Source: an uncultured Eubacteriales bacterium
Lineage (GTDB): Bacteria > Bacillota > Clostridia > Christensenellales > Aristaeellaceae
Assembly (NCBI GenBank): GCA_902793605.1
Contig: CADBEB010000008.1
Coordinates: 22,773 to 86,772 of the forward strand
Direction: 5' to 3'
DNA: 64,000 nt
Shown: positions 17,815-26,155 of the stretch, piece by piece
Numbering within the stretch: position 1 is the stretch's first letter
How the letters are laid out: the number at the start of each line of letters is the position of its first letter
Program-made: the position numbers and the translations under genes
The notes under the pieces: model-generated
What the model was told of the DNA's origin: nothing
Databases searched by the model: none
Seen by the model: the letters and a program-made list of their open reading frames with translations, nothing else

Positions 17815-19248
17815 TTACCAGCCTCCGATCAGGGTGTAGCCGAACAAACCCGCCACCAGCGTACCGCAGCACAGGATCAGCATCGGCACCGTCATCAGCG
17901 GTGATATCTTTTCCCGTTTCAATTCTTCTCCCGGTATCCCCGTCGGGAAGAAACCCTCCACCACGACCGGCAGGAGATAGCCGGCTGTCAGCAGCGCGCT
18001 GAGAAGCAGAATGGCCGGAGCAAGATAGGAAAACGGTGCCGGAGCTGAATCCAGGGCTGTAACCGCGATCTGCCATTTGCTCGCGAATCCGCCGAAGGGC
18101 GGAATGCCGACAAGGGATAAAGAAGCCAGCGTGAAGCCCCAGAGGACCAGCGGGACCCGTTTCCCGACACCTTTGAGTTTCTCTACTTCCCCGCTTCCAA
18201 ACATATGGAGGAATACACCCGCGCAAAGGAACAGCGCGCCTTTCGCGCAGGCATGCTGCATCGCGTGCAGCAGGGCGCCCTGCAGGCCGCCCTCACAGAG
18301 CAGGGAAAGCGCCAGCATAATGTAGGACAGCTGGCTGACCGTTGAATAAGCCAGCCGCTTTTTCAGAATCTTTTCCCGCCAGGCCATCATGGATCCCATG
18401 AACACGGTAGCCATCGCAAGACACATCCATGCCACCTGCACCCAGCTTCCGCGCAGCAGATCCGGTCCCGCGGAGAAGTATACCAGTCGGATAACCGCCA
18501 GGATACCGGCCTTCGCGATCAGGCCGGACAGCAGTGCCGATGCCGGTGCCGGCGCCACAGGGTGTGCCGTTGGCAGCCATCCGTGCAGCGGATACATACC
18601 TGCTTTTGCGCCGAAACCGACAATCCCCAGGAACACAGCGGCCAGTACCAGCCCTTCATGTCCGGCGACCGCCGATGTATCCAGGGTTCCGCCGAAGACA
18701 AACGCCTTTCCTCCGTACGGAACCAGCACGATAACGGCAAACAGGCCCAGCAGCGCGCCTCCGATTGAATAAAACAGATATTTCTGGGCCGCTGCAACTG
18801 ACTCTTTTGTCCGGTCATGAAGCACCAGCGGCATGCTGGTAAGTGTTGCCATCTCAAAGCAAAGATAAAGACTCACCAGATTCTCCGCCATGCAGGTTGC
18901 AAGGATCGCTCCGAAGGAGACAAACCAGAAAACAAAAAACTGCTGCGGCCGTTCATCATGTTCCAGATAACCAAGGGCATAGATTCCCGCCGCAGTATAA
19001 AGAACCATGGTGAGGATCATAAAGAACTTCCCCATCGCATCCACGGAAAAAGCCAGCGACACCGTATCTGTCAGTGAAAACAGTGATATGCTTCCGCCCT
19101 TCAGCGCAACGGTCAGCCCCAGGCCGTCCGTTATCGCCAAAGCGATCCAGACGAACAGCCTGTAGCGCTGCTTCGGCATCGGTACCTTTGCCATCAGGAT
19201 TCCCGCTGCGATCGGAAACAGAATCGTCAGTAACAGCATCTTGCACAT
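17815..19248 (-). CDS. Proton/cation antiporter subunit (NuoM/N-MrpD family)
   Basis: Polytopic membrane protein of 477 residues in the Mrp/Mbh-like operon. The proton-channel residues are present: Glu132 in TM5 (LCFEMATL), Lys215 in TM7 (FGAKAGMYPLHGWLP) and Lys246 in TM8 (GLIAKAGIL). The sequence PTAHPVAPAPASALLSG between TM7 and TM8 is nearly the same as in the 713-residue paralogue, pointing to duplication within the operon. A conserved FASKW element marks the TM12 region. It lies 6 bp after the MrpD/MbhH-like gene and 1 bp before the next paralogue. Confidence 0.85.
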   Translation of the reverse strand: MCKMLLLTILFPIAAGILMAKVPMPKQRYRLFVWIALAITDGLGLTVALKGGSISLFSLTDTVSLAFSVDAMGKFFMILTMVLYTAAGIYALGYLEHDERPQQFFVFWFVSFGAILATCMAENLVSLYLCFEMATLTSMPLVLHDRTKESVAAAQKYLFYSIGGALLGLFAVIVLVPYGGKAFVFGGTLDTSAVAGHEGLVLAAVFLGIVGFGAKAGMYPLHGWLPTAHPVAPAPASALLSGLIAKAGILAVIRLVYFSAGPDLLRGSWVQVAWMCLAMATVFMGSMMAWREKILKKRLAYSTVSQLSYIMLALSLLCEGGLQGALLHAMQHACAKGALFLCAGVFLHMFGSGEVEKLKGVGKRVPLVLWGFTLASLSLVGIPPFGGFASKWQIAVTALDSAPAPFSYLAPAILLLSALLTAGYLLPVVVEGFFPTGIPGEELKREKISPLMTVPMLILCCGTLVAGLFGYTLIGGW

Positions 19249-19254
19249 CTCCTC

Positions 19255-20772
19255 TTATTGAAACATCGACAAACCCTGCCGGATCATATTCACCGAAACC
19301 GGCGCGAATAAACCGAGAAACAGATTCCCGAGAACCAGGATAACAGACGCGGCATAATAGGTTGCTGAGCCACAGGGCACCTTTCCTGAAGTCACGGATC
19401 CGGCTTCCGTTTCAGCCGGGTCCTTCCTGTCTGCGTAGATCAGGACCACCGTGCGGATGAAGTACATTGCGTTCAGTACGCTGCTGATCCCGAGCACCGC
19501 CATAACACCCGCGAACACTGCCGGATTGCCGTATTCCGCCGCGGAAACAGCCATAAACAGTTTCACGGAAAAGCCTGCGAAAAACGGAATGCCGACCATG
19601 GACAAAGCGGCTGCTGTAAAGAACACCCCGGCATTCTTTGCTCTTTTCCCGCTGCCTCTCAGCTTCTCAAACAGCAGACTCTCCCCGGAAACAGCCGCCA
19701 GCCGCGGCGTCGTGATGAACAGAAGCGACTTCGTTACCGCGTGAACCAGGATCTGGAAGAGCGCGACCGTGTATCCGGCCGTCCCGCCGATCCCGATCCC
19801 AAGGTATATGTATCCGATCTGCGCTGCGGATGAATAAGCCGCCATCCGGTTGATATTCCTGGCACGGATAGCGGTGACCGATCCGGCAACCATTCCGGCC
19901 ATCCCAAGCACCGCCAGCACCCAGCGAAGCGGAAGATCCTTCCATATCTCATCACCGACCACCCGCAGGAAGATTTTCAGCAGGAGGAAAATATACCCTT
20001 TCGAAACCAGTGAGCTCAGGATGGCCGCTCCCGTCGGGGTGGAACTGCCGTAAGTGTCCGGCATCCAGAAATACGAGGGAAAAAGGCCGCTCTTTATTCC
20101 TAGCCCGATCGTCATCACAGCCAGTGTAAAGATCAGCGGAACCTTTCCTCCCTCCGCGGCGATCTCCGTGATTGCCTCGTGCGCCGGAACCATCAGCAGG
20201 TGGCCGGTCAGGGCATACATCAACACGACCCCCAGCAGGAACAGACCGGAGCCAAGCAGGTTCATCACCATGTATCGTACTGCCGCGAGTGTCGTCCGGC
20301 CCGTTTCCCTTGCTGCGATCAGTCCGCATGAGGACAGCGTCAGGATCTCCACAAACACATAACCGGTAAACATATCGTTGGTCCAGACCAATGCCATCAG
20401 CGCGGATGTCATCAGATTGACCAGCGTATAGAACAGGTTCTGCTTGCTTCCGTCCACATCGATGCGGACATAATCCTGACCGCCGAGCACACAGCAGATC
20501 AGCACAGCGGAAAATGCCGTTGCCATCAGCGCTTCCAGCGCTCCGCCGCGCAGTTCATTCCCCCACGGAGCCGGGAATTCACCCAGGACATAGGTAAACG
20601 GTTTTCCCGTATTCAGCGTGAATGCCAGCACCGCCGTGCTCATTGCCAGCACAGCGATCTCTGTCCCGAAAGTCAGTCTTCGGGCCTGCTTCGGAGAGAT
20701 CAGTGTGCACAGCACACAGGAGATCATGCACAACAGGATCGAAAGCAGAGGAAAATTGCAGACAAAATCCAT
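19255..20772 (-). CDS. Proton/cation antiporter subunit MrpD/MbhH-like
   Basis: Polytopic membrane protein of 505 residues directly after the MrpC-like gene (2-bp gap), the place of MrpD in Mrp operons and MbhH in membrane-bound hydrogenase operons. Key residues are Glu142 (VFVEILTLSSCGLI), Lys227 (LGIKSGLFPSYFWMP) and Lys258 (LVSKGYIF). The SSTPTGAAILSSLVSKG segment is MrpD/MbhH-like and differs from the three downstream paralogues, so this is probably the ancestral D subunit. The C-terminus is one transmembrane helix after a short charged loop. Expected role: Na+/H+ exchange as part of a complex. Confidence 0.87.
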   Translation of the reverse strand: MDFVCNFPLLSILLCMISCVLCTLISPKQARRLTFGTEIAVLAMSTAVLAFTLNTGKPFTYVLGEFPAPWGNELRGGALEALMATAFSAVLICCVLGGQDYVRIDVDGSKQNLFYTLVNLMTSALMALVWTNDMFTGYVFVEILTLSSCGLIAARETGRTTLAAVRYMVMNLLGSGLFLLGVVLMYALTGHLLMVPAHEAITEIAAEGGKVPLIFTLAVMTIGLGIKSGLFPSYFWMPDTYGSSTPTGAAILSSLVSKGYIFLLLKIFLRVVGDEIWKDLPLRWVLAVLGMAGMVAGSVTAIRARNINRMAAYSSAAQIGYIYLGIGIGGTAGYTVALFQILVHAVTKSLLFITTPRLAAVSGESLLFEKLRGSGKRAKNAGVFFTAAALSMVGIPFFAGFSVKLFMAVSAAEYGNPAVFAGVMAVLGISSVLNAMYFIRTVVLIYADRKDPAETEAGSVTSGKVPCGSATYYAASVILVLGNLFLGLFAPVSVNMIRQGLSMFQ

Positions 20773-20774
20773 AG

Positions 20775-21155
20775 TCAGCGGTCCTCCAGCTTGTGCTTCG
20801 ACAACGCATAGATCGCGTCAATATCCAGCGTATGATAACGTCTGTAAAGCCGAACAGACAGCGACAGCATGACGGCCGTAACGGAAACTGAAACGACGAT
20901 GCCCGTCAGCACAAGCCCTGCCGGAACGGGATTAACGTAGTCCGTCCCCTGCGCGGGCAAAGCGGTCAGGATCGGTGCCTTACGGCCTGAAATGTAGCCC
21001 ATGCTGGCAAGAAACAGAAAACATCCGGTATCCATGATGTTCATACCGATCAGTTTCATGATCAGGTTCCTTCTGAACAGCAGCATGCCCAGACCTGCAA
21101 CAAAGAGGATAACCGCTACAGCTTCCTCATAATTGTTGAGTATACCCTTAATCAT
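20775..21155 (-). CDS. Antiporter subunit MrpC/MnhC (NuoK-like)
   Basis: Small membrane protein of 126 residues with three predicted helices, the MrpC/MnhC/MbhG family and homologous to NuoK of complex I. The second helix region reads LIMKLIGMNIMDTGCFLFL, matching the family pattern in which a conserved polar residue sits in an otherwise hydrophobic helix. The protein continues into a loop with the expected proline-rich element and a third helix. The start overlaps the end of the upstream MbhE-MnhB fusion gene by 8 bp, and the D subunit starts 2 bp downstream. The order C then D is universal in Mrp operons. Confidence 0.88.
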   Translation of the reverse strand: MIKGILNNYEEAVAVILFVAGLGMLLFRRNLIMKLIGMNIMDTGCFLFLASMGYISGRKAPILTALPAQGTDYVNPVPAGLVLTGIVVSVSVTAVMLSLSVRLYRRYHTLDIDAIYALSKHKLEDR

Positions 21156-22104
21156 CTGTTTCGTCTCCTCCGATCCCGCCCCTTCGAAAGAGGCTGTAGA
21201 ATCCGAACATCGTACATGCGACGATCACCCCGACGGCAATATCCAGCGGAAGGATCAGTCCCGCAGAAAGGATTGCTCCCGGTGTGCCCTTTGGTATATG
21301 GTTGTCCAGTCCGTTTGCCCCGCTGAAGAAAACATAGCCCTTGGCCAGTATATAAAAGATCAGTGCTGAAGCCGTAAAAACCCGAAAGCGCTTTTCCGTC
21401 AGAAAATGATCGATATCCGCGTCTCCGAGTGAGGAAGCCAGGATGATCAGTCCGGTACCGAGCACAGCGCCACCGGAAAAGCCGCCCCCCGGACCCAGGT
21501 GGCCGTTCAGGAGAATATAGATCCCGAACAGCAGGATAAAACTCCCCTGCAGCGTCCCCGCAAGCCGCAGGATCGGGTCCTTATCCGTCGGATAATACTT
21601 TTCAAAGCGTACACGGTAGTAATCTTCCCTGTCCTTCCGGGTGTTGGTTTCATCCAGTTTCAGCATCAGCATCACGACCACAAGCGCAGTAAACAGGACA
21701 TGGCTTTCCCCCAGCGTGTCAAAAGCACGATAATCCAGGATCATCCCTGCCACGGCATTCACCGCGCCGGTTTCCTCCGTCCCGCGCTCGATATAGCGGT
21801 CCGCGATCGCTTCAGCCCTCGGATTCTCGCGACCGTAAGCTGTGATATGCGCTGTCATGTACAGAAATACCAGCGCAAGCGTCAGGCAGCAGGCGAATGC
21901 CGCGATCACATACCAAAGATGAAAGGCTTTTCGCTCTTTTTCAGCGATCTGCCGGGTTTGGGGAAGCGATTCGATTCGTTCTGCTGCCGATCGTTCCAGT
22001 TCATGCTTTCTGTCAAGCGAGATATCATAGCCTTCCTGAAGTTCCGGCATCCGTTCAAACGCGTCAAACTCACCGTCCAGCCAGCGGTTCAGCAAGTCTT
22101 TCAT
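21148..22104 (-). CDS. MbhE-MnhB fusion subunit of the cation antiporter
   Basis: A protein of 318 residues that joins two normally separate parts. Residues 1-60 are soluble and charged. About 60-160 match the MbhE/MrpA C-terminal element, with the ILDYRAFDTLGESHVLFTA signature (compare the DxRxxDTLGE motif). About 185-310 are the MnhB/MrpB domain, with GGGFSGGAVLGTGLIILASS and the closing glycine-rich helix. In Mrp complexes the first element is the tail of MrpA; in Mbh operons it is a separate subunit. It overlaps the DUF4040 gene by 4 bp (ATGA) and the MrpC-like gene by 8 bp. Confidence 0.85.
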   Translation of the reverse strand: MKDLLNRWLDGEFDAFERMPELQEGYDISLDRKHELERSAAERIESLPQTRQIAEKERKAFHLWYVIAAFACCLTLALVFLYMTAHITAYGRENPRAEAIADRYIERGTEETGAVNAVAGMILDYRAFDTLGESHVLFTALVVVMLMLKLDETNTRKDREDYYRVRFEKYYPTDKDPILRLAGTLQGSFILLFGIYILLNGHLGPGGGFSGGAVLGTGLIILASSLGDADIDHFLTEKRFRVFTASALIFYILAKGYVFFSGANGLDNHIPKGTPGAILSAGLILPLDIAVGVIVACTMFGFYSLFRRGGIGGDETDD

Positions 22105-22367
22105 GACTTCTCACCGCCCTTCCGGTCGATCTCCCGGAGTTTCTTCAGCGTCAGCAGAAAAAGCATACCGCTGACGCCCGCGCCGACGGCCGCTTCCGTG
22201 ATTGCAAGGTCGGGTGACTCCATCAGGATCCAGAGCACACACATGACCGAGCTGTATGCCATAAACACAAGGACAGACTGCAGCAGGCTCCTGGCAAGAT
22301 TGACACCGATCACACAGCCCAGGAGCAAAACCAGCAGCAGGATCCTGCATATTTCGATCAGTTCCAT
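22101..22367 (-). CDS. DUF4040/MbhD-like antiporter subunit
   Basis: Membrane protein of 88 residues with three hydrophobic helices, corresponding to MbhD and to the DUF4040 segment near the C-terminus of MrpA. The stretch ILMESPDLAITEAAVGAGV is diagnostic: in Mrp and Mbh the PDxAxTEAxVGxG motif lines the putative sodium path. I chose the ATG at 22367; the upstream in-frame sequence is out-of-frame mrpG. It overlaps mrpG by 10 bp and the following fusion gene by 4 bp. A free-standing MbhD gene is the Mbh-type arrangement rather than the Mrp type. Confidence 0.88.
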   Translation of the reverse strand: MELIEICRILLLVLLLGCVIGVNLARSLLQSVLVFMAYSSVMCVLWILMESPDLAITEAAVGAGVSGMLFLLTLKKLREIDRKGGEKS

Positions 22368-22669
22368 ATCTTTTCCGACTCCCTCATATTCCTGGATTCC
22401 ACCATGGACAGAAAATGGGTTGATACCGGAGAAGTGATCCACAGGAATATCAGCGGAAGAAACAGCTTCGCGCATACCGGCACGGAAGGTGCGCTGACCG
22501 CCAGGGCAACCGTTGTGAACATCAGGCCCATAGTGTCTCCCAGTCCGGCAGCATGCAGACGGTTCATCGCGCAGCCAAACCGGCAATTCCCCAGCACCCC
22601 GGCAGTCAGGAACAGGAGGCCGGCCACCAGTGCCGCTGCTGTTGCCCAGAAGCAGATCCACTCACTCAT
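22358..22669 (-). CDS. Antiporter subunit MrpG/MnhG
   Basis: Small membrane protein of 103 residues of the MnhG/MrpG/MbhC family, with three helices. The segment GNCRFGCAMNRLHAAGLGDTMG matches the family motif (R.xx.x.RlHa.t..dtlG), and it ends with SPVSTHFLSM. I chose the ATG at 22669 because AAAGGAGG lies just upstream; the in-frame codons before it are in the mrpF coding region. It overlaps mrpF by 8 bp and the MbhD-like gene by 10 bp. It is needed for assembly of Mrp complexes in studied organisms; its precise role is unknown. Confidence 0.88.
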   Translation of the reverse strand: MSEWICFWATAAALVAGLLFLTAGVLGNCRFGCAMNRLHAAGLGDTMGLMFTTVALAVSAPSVPVCAKLFLPLIFLWITSPVSTHFLSMVESRNMRESEKIWN

Positions 22670-22970
22670 GGTTTTCCTCCTTTCCGGGTCCGATCGCATG
22701 TGCCGGGATAATCACCCGGGTCAGGATCAGCACCGTAACAAAACTGATCATGGTATAGATCAGCGCCACGTCGATCAGCCAGCTTTCCTTCAGCATGGAC
22801 GAAAGGATCAGGATTGCGGCATTTACCATCGTGCCGATCATATTCGTGGCGATCAGCCGGTTCGCAACCCCCGGTACGCAGATCGCCCGCATCAGCATGA
22901 CCGCCATCAGGATCGCCAGGTAGACAAGCGCCGCGGAGTACAGATAAGTATAGGCAGTTGAGATATTCAT
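22662..22970 (-). CDS. Antiporter subunit MrpF/MnhF
   Basis: Membrane protein of 102 residues with three helices, MnhF/MrpF/MbhB family. The motif ICVPGVANRLIATNMIGTMV corresponds to the conserved GP.x.dRlva.n.igt segment, and LIDVALIYTMISFV to the final helix with its conserved Asp. The start overlaps the mrpE stop by 4 bp and the end overlaps mrpG by 8 bp, so the genes are translationally coupled. Expected to form part of the peripheral MrpEFG module. Confidence 0.88.
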   Translation of the reverse strand: MNISTAYTYLYSAALVYLAILMAVMLMRAICVPGVANRLIATNMIGTMVNAAILILSSMLKESWLIDVALIYTMISFVTVLILTRVIIPAHAIGPGKEENHE

Positions 22971-23425
22971 CGCGGAAATCTCCTCAGCAGTCGCACAAAT
23001 GACGAGTTTTCAATGTGATCAGCATATTCGCTTCGCAGTGCGTGGATGATAAAGCGGTCTCCTTCCTGGCGCACCGTGATGGTTCCCGGCGTCAGGGTGA
23101 TCGAGTTGGCCAGGATCACATTCAGTCCCATGCGGCCGAGGCCGGAATTGAACTCTTTGATGATCGGCTCCGGCTTTTTCCCGGGGCTGAAGGACAGAAG
23201 CGCGACCCGGACCGCCGCGACCGCCGCTTCGCGCAGCAGGTTCAGCAGATAAAGAAGAAAGATCGGGAGCGAACGGAGAAGAAGCAGATCACGCCTGAGC
23301 GTCCAGTGAAAAACACGTATCATGAAAAGATACACAAGTGCAATAACAATCATGCCGATCGCCATGATCTCCACTGTGATCCGTCCGTTCAGCACTATCC
23401 ACAGCAAAAACAGCAAGACCGGCAT
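22967..23425 (-). CDS. Antiporter subunit MrpE/MnhE
   Basis: First gene of the antiporter operon, 152 residues. Two N-terminal helices (LLFLLWIVLNG...) are followed by a soluble C-terminal domain with the MnhE signature LANSITLTPGTITV, then a region that should lie in the cytoplasm. Family: MnhE/MrpE/MbhA. The ATG at 23425 is preceded by GAAAGAGGGG. The order E-F-G-D(MbhD)-E/F fusion-C-D is that of archaeal Mbh operons, but no hydrogenase genes follow. Confidence 0.9.
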   Translation of the reverse strand: MPVLLFLLWIVLNGRITVEIMAIGMIVIALVYLFMIRVFHWTLRRDLLLLRSLPIFLLYLLNLLREAAVAAVRVALLSFSPGKKPEPIIKEFNSGLGRMGLNVILANSITLTPGTITVRQEGDRFIIHALRSEYADHIENSSFVRLLRRFPR

Positions 23426-23457
23426 GGCTTCGCCCCTCTTTCATTCCGTTTCATCGT

Positions 23458-23463
23458 ATTATA
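23458..23463 (-). promoter_or_regulatory. Probable -10 element of the antiporter operon
   Basis: A perfect TATAAT on the minus strand, 33 bp upstream of the mrpE-like start codon. The -35 region has only a weak match (GGTACG at a 17-bp spacing), so an activator may be involved. Confidence 0.5.
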
Positions 23464-23508
23464 ACACAGTTATTCTCTCCGTACCATCATCATCCTGTGA
23501 TGATTCTC

Positions 23509-23537
23509 TTGTAAAACACATGATATTGAGTTATAAT
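23509..23537 (+). promoter_or_regulatory. Sigma-A promoter of the aquaporin gene
   Basis: TTGTAA (23509-23514), a 17-bp spacer and a perfect TATAAT (23532-23537), with the start codon 42 bp further on. It faces away from the antiporter operon promoter, so two ion/water transport units diverge here. Confidence 0.75.
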
Positions 23538-23579
23538 ACACCCCGGTTCTACAACAGGTAGAAAAAAGGAGGAAGAAAA

Positions 23580-24230
23580 ATGAAGGAAATCAAAAAGTAC
23601 CTGGCTGAGTTCATCGGCACGGCTGTCCTGGTGCTCTTCGCCTGCGGCGTCGCGGGCCAGATCTGCGCCACCGGCGTCTCCGGGCTAATCGGGACCGCCC
23701 TGGCGTTCGGTCTCGTGATCGTCGCCATGGCTTACTCCATCGGCAATGTTTCCGGCTGCCATATCAACCCGGCCGTATCCATCGCCATGCTGATCAGCAA
23801 AAAGATCTCCGTGAAGGATTTCTGCGGCTACATCGTGGCCCAATTCCTGGGTGCCATCGCCGGTGCCGCAGTCCTGAACTTTATCGTGAAGGATCCTTCC
23901 AAGCTCGGCTGCAATGCACTCTATAACGGCAGCGCCCTGATGAGCTTCGGGATCGAAGTGATCCTGACCTTCGTCTTCGTGATCGCGATCCTGGGCGTTA
24001 CCTCCAAGGAGTCCAACGGAAACATCGCCGGCCTGGTCATCGGCGGCGCCCTGGTGCTTGTGCACCTGCTGGGTATCAACTTCACCGGCACTTCCGTAAA
24101 CCCCGCCCGTTCCTTCGGCCCGGCCCTGATCGCCGGTAACCTGGACGGGATCTGGGTCTTCCTGCTGGCTCCCCTCGTCGGCGGTGCCCTGGCGGCTGTG
24201 GTCTACAGCTTCCTGTCCTCCGACAAGTGA
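23580..24230 (+). CDS. Aquaporin, MIP family (AqpZ-like water channel)
   Basis: Major intrinsic protein of 216 residues with six helices and two NPA half-helices (residues 63-65 in GCHINPAVS and 174-176 in SVNPARS). The selectivity filter can be read as Phe43, His162, Thr171 and Arg177, the AqpZ water-specific set rather than the wider GlpF glycerol set. GlpF-type proteins would have Gly or Trp at these places. AAAGGAGG precedes the ATG. It is monocistronic with its own promoter and terminator. The divergent neighbour is the Na+/H+ antiporter operon, which fits a shared role in osmotic or volume control (inference). Confidence 0.93.
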   Translation: MKEIKKYLAEFIGTAVLVLFACGVAGQICATGVSGLIGTALAFGLVIVAMAYSIGNVSGCHINPAVSIAMLISKKISVKDFCGYIVAQFLGAIAGAAVLNFIVKDPSKLGCNALYNGSALMSFGIEVILTFVFVIAILGVTSKESNGNIAGLVIGGALVLVHLLGINFTGTSVNPARSFGPALIAGNLDGIWVFLLAPLVGGALAAVVYSFLSSDK

Positions 24231-24250
24231 TTGATCCCATCCCAAAAGCA

Positions 24251-24286
24251 ACGGAACCTGCCATCCGACCGGCAGGTTCCGTTTTT
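24251..24286 (+). terminator. Rho-independent terminator of the aquaporin gene
   Basis: A 12-bp perfect stem, ACGGAACCTGCC (24251-24262) with its complement at 24271-24282, an 8-nt loop, then TTTT. It lies between the convergent aquaporin and rsmI genes and overlaps the last bases of rsmI. Confidence 0.88.
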
Positions 24287-25142
24287 ATTCCTCAAACAGT
24301 TTTTTCAGCGTCAGCGCCGCCTGCTTAACGGCGTTTTTCTTTTCCCCTGCGACGATCAGTTCCTCCTGTGCCTCCCGCAGGCTCCGGCCCTGTTTCATCG
24401 CTTCGATCAGTTTTGCTTCCATGGGCCATTCGACTGTTTCCGGTTTCGCTTCCGGAATCGTCACCCCGTGCAGATCAAGGATCACGCAATACTCGCCCTT
24501 CTCGGTTTTCTCGTTGGCCTTCAGTTCGGCAAGCACTTCCTCCGGACTTCCCCAGATTGTTTTTTCATGCAGCTTGGTCAGGTCACAGCAGACCGTCATC
24601 CGGGATTCCGGCAGTGTTTCCAGGATCGCTTCGGTCAGGTCGATGATCCGGAACGGTGATTCGTGAAGGATCGCTACCTTCACGCCTTTCCCGATCTCCT
24701 TCAGGCGCTCCTTCAGGTCTTTCTTTTCCCGCGGCAGGAAACCGTAGAAAGCGAATTCCCGCGCGTCAGACCCGCTCACGGAAACCGCCGCGATCCCGGC
24801 GCAGCATCCTGGGATCGGGATCACGGGGATCTTCTGCGCGATGCATTCCCGGACGACTTCACAGCCGGGGTCGGAGATACACGGCGTTCCCGCGTCCGTC
24901 ACCAGTGCGGCTGAAAGATCCTCCCCGAGGATCTTCGCTGCCAGTTCCGCCGCCTTGCTCTCCTCGTTGTGACGGTGACAGCTGACCAGCGTGGCATGAA
25001 AGCCGAACACCTGGCACAGTTTCATCGTCACCCGGGTATCCTCGGCAATGATCAGGTCCGCAGCCCGCAGCGTATCCGTCGCCCGTGGTGAAAGATCCTG
25101 CAGGTTGCCGATCGGGGTCGCGACCACATACAGAACAGCCAT
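24285..25142 (-). CDS. rsmI: 16S rRNA (cytidine(1402)-2'-O)-methyltransferase
   Basis: Tetrapyrrole-methylase-fold enzyme that 2'-O-methylates C1402 of 16S rRNA. The N-terminus VVATPIGNLQDLSPRA, then IIAEDTR, and TDAGTPCISDPG are family signatures, and the C-terminal segment LHESPFRI also matches. At 285 residues it is full length. It starts 1 bp after rsmH, whose product methylates N4 of the same nucleotide, so the pair together makes m4Cm1402. It is the last gene of the minus-strand run yceD-rpmF-valS-rsmH-rsmI. Confidence 0.95.
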   Translation of the reverse strand: MAVLYVVATPIGNLQDLSPRATDTLRAADLIIAEDTRVTMKLCQVFGFHATLVSCHRHNEESKAAELAAKILGEDLSAALVTDAGTPCISDPGCEVVRECIAQKIPVIPIPGCCAGIAAVSVSGSDAREFAFYGFLPREKKDLKERLKEIGKGVKVAILHESPFRIIDLTEAILETLPESRMTVCCDLTKLHEKTIWGSPEEVLAELKANEKTEKGEYCVILDLHGVTIPEAKPETVEWPMEAKLIEAMKQGRSLREAQEELIVAGEKKNAVKQAALTLKKLFEE

Positions 25143-25143
25143 G

Positions 25144-26091
25144 TCAAGCCTCCGTTACGAGTTTTTCCGCCACCCGCAGTTTGGCGCTGCGTGCCCTGGG
25201 GTTTCGTTCCGTCTCTTCGGCAGAAGGCGGCACCGCGCCGCCTGCCAGCACCTTTACCGCCGGCTTCCGTCCGCAGGTGCAGATCGGAGCCTTCGGCGGG
25301 CAGATACACGGGTTCTCAAGCTGCTTAAAGCAGCGTTTTACGATCCGGTCTTCCAGCGAATGGAAGGTGATCACACAAAGCCTTCCCCCCGGTTTCAGGC
25401 AGTCCATCAGGTCCCGGAGCGCCTGCTCCAGGGGCTTTAGTTCGTCGTTCACCGCAATCCGGACCGCCTGGAAAGTCCGCCGGGCCGGATGGCCTTCCTC
25501 TTTCCGGCGGACCGCCTTCGGGATCGCCGCATCGACCGCATGGACCAGGTCAAAGGTGGTTTCAAAGGGCTTCTGCGCCCGGTGTTCACAGATCATCCGG
25601 GCGATCCTTGCCGCCCATTTTTCTTCTCCGTAATCGCGGATGATCTCCGTCAGTTCATGCTCGTCCGCAGTGTTCAGCAGTTCCGCCGCCGTCATGCCCT
25701 GGCTCTGATCCATCCGCATATCCAGCGGAGCTTCCTCATGATAGCTGAAACCGCGCTCTGCCGTATCCAGCTGCGGGCTGGAAACACCAAGGTCCAGCAG
25801 CGCGCCGTCCAGCGGACCTGCCCCGGCTTCTGCAAGCAAGGCTTTCGCATCATGGAAGTTCCCCCGGATCGCCGTAAACCCGGGAAACCCGGAAAGCCGT
25901 TCGGAAGCGGCGCGGATCGCATTCGCGTCCCGGTCGATACCGTACAGCTTCGCGGTCCCGCCGGAAGCCTTCAGGATCGCTTCGCTGTGGCCTCCGCCTC
26001 CCAGCGTGCCGTCACAGTAGACCCCGTTTTGCCGGACATTCATCCATGCCAGTACTTCCTGCAGCAAAACCGGCTCATGCCTGAATTCCAT
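25144..26091 (-). CDS. rsmH: 16S rRNA (cytosine(1402)-N(4))-methyltransferase
   Basis: SAM-dependent enzyme (MraW family) forming m4C1402 in the ribosomal P site. Signatures are HEPVLLQEVL, DGTLGGGGHS, LGVSSPQLD and the C-terminal VITFHSLEDRIVK. The ATG at 26091 starts the conserved N-terminus; AAAGGAG is 13 bases upstream, somewhat far. At 315 residues it is normal. It is usually found at the head of the division-cell-wall cluster with ftsL and mra genes; here it is instead paired with rsmI, downstream of valS (64 bp). Confidence 0.95.
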   Translation of the reverse strand: MEFRHEPVLLQEVLAWMNVRQNGVYCDGTLGGGGHSEAILKASGGTAKLYGIDRDANAIRAASERLSGFPGFTAIRGNFHDAKALLAEAGAGPLDGALLDLGVSSPQLDTAERGFSYHEEAPLDMRMDQSQGMTAAELLNTADEHELTEIIRDYGEEKWAARIARMICEHRAQKPFETTFDLVHAVDAAIPKAVRRKEEGHPARRTFQAVRIAVNDELKPLEQALRDLMDCLKPGGRLCVITFHSLEDRIVKRCFKQLENPCICPPKAPICTCGRKPAVKVLAGGAVPPSAEETERNPRARSAKLRVAEKLVTEA

Positions 26092-26155
26092 TGCGCAGTG
26101 TTTTCTCCTTTCGGACATGAGAGGGCTGCGGAAATCCGCAGCCCCCTGCATCAGG

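Noticed and set aside
14194..23425. Respiratory complex I (nuo) operon
   Set aside because: NuoL/M/N- and NuoK-like genes are present, but no NuoA-J or NuoH genes. The MrpE/F/G and MnhB signatures place it with Mrp/Mbh antiporters.
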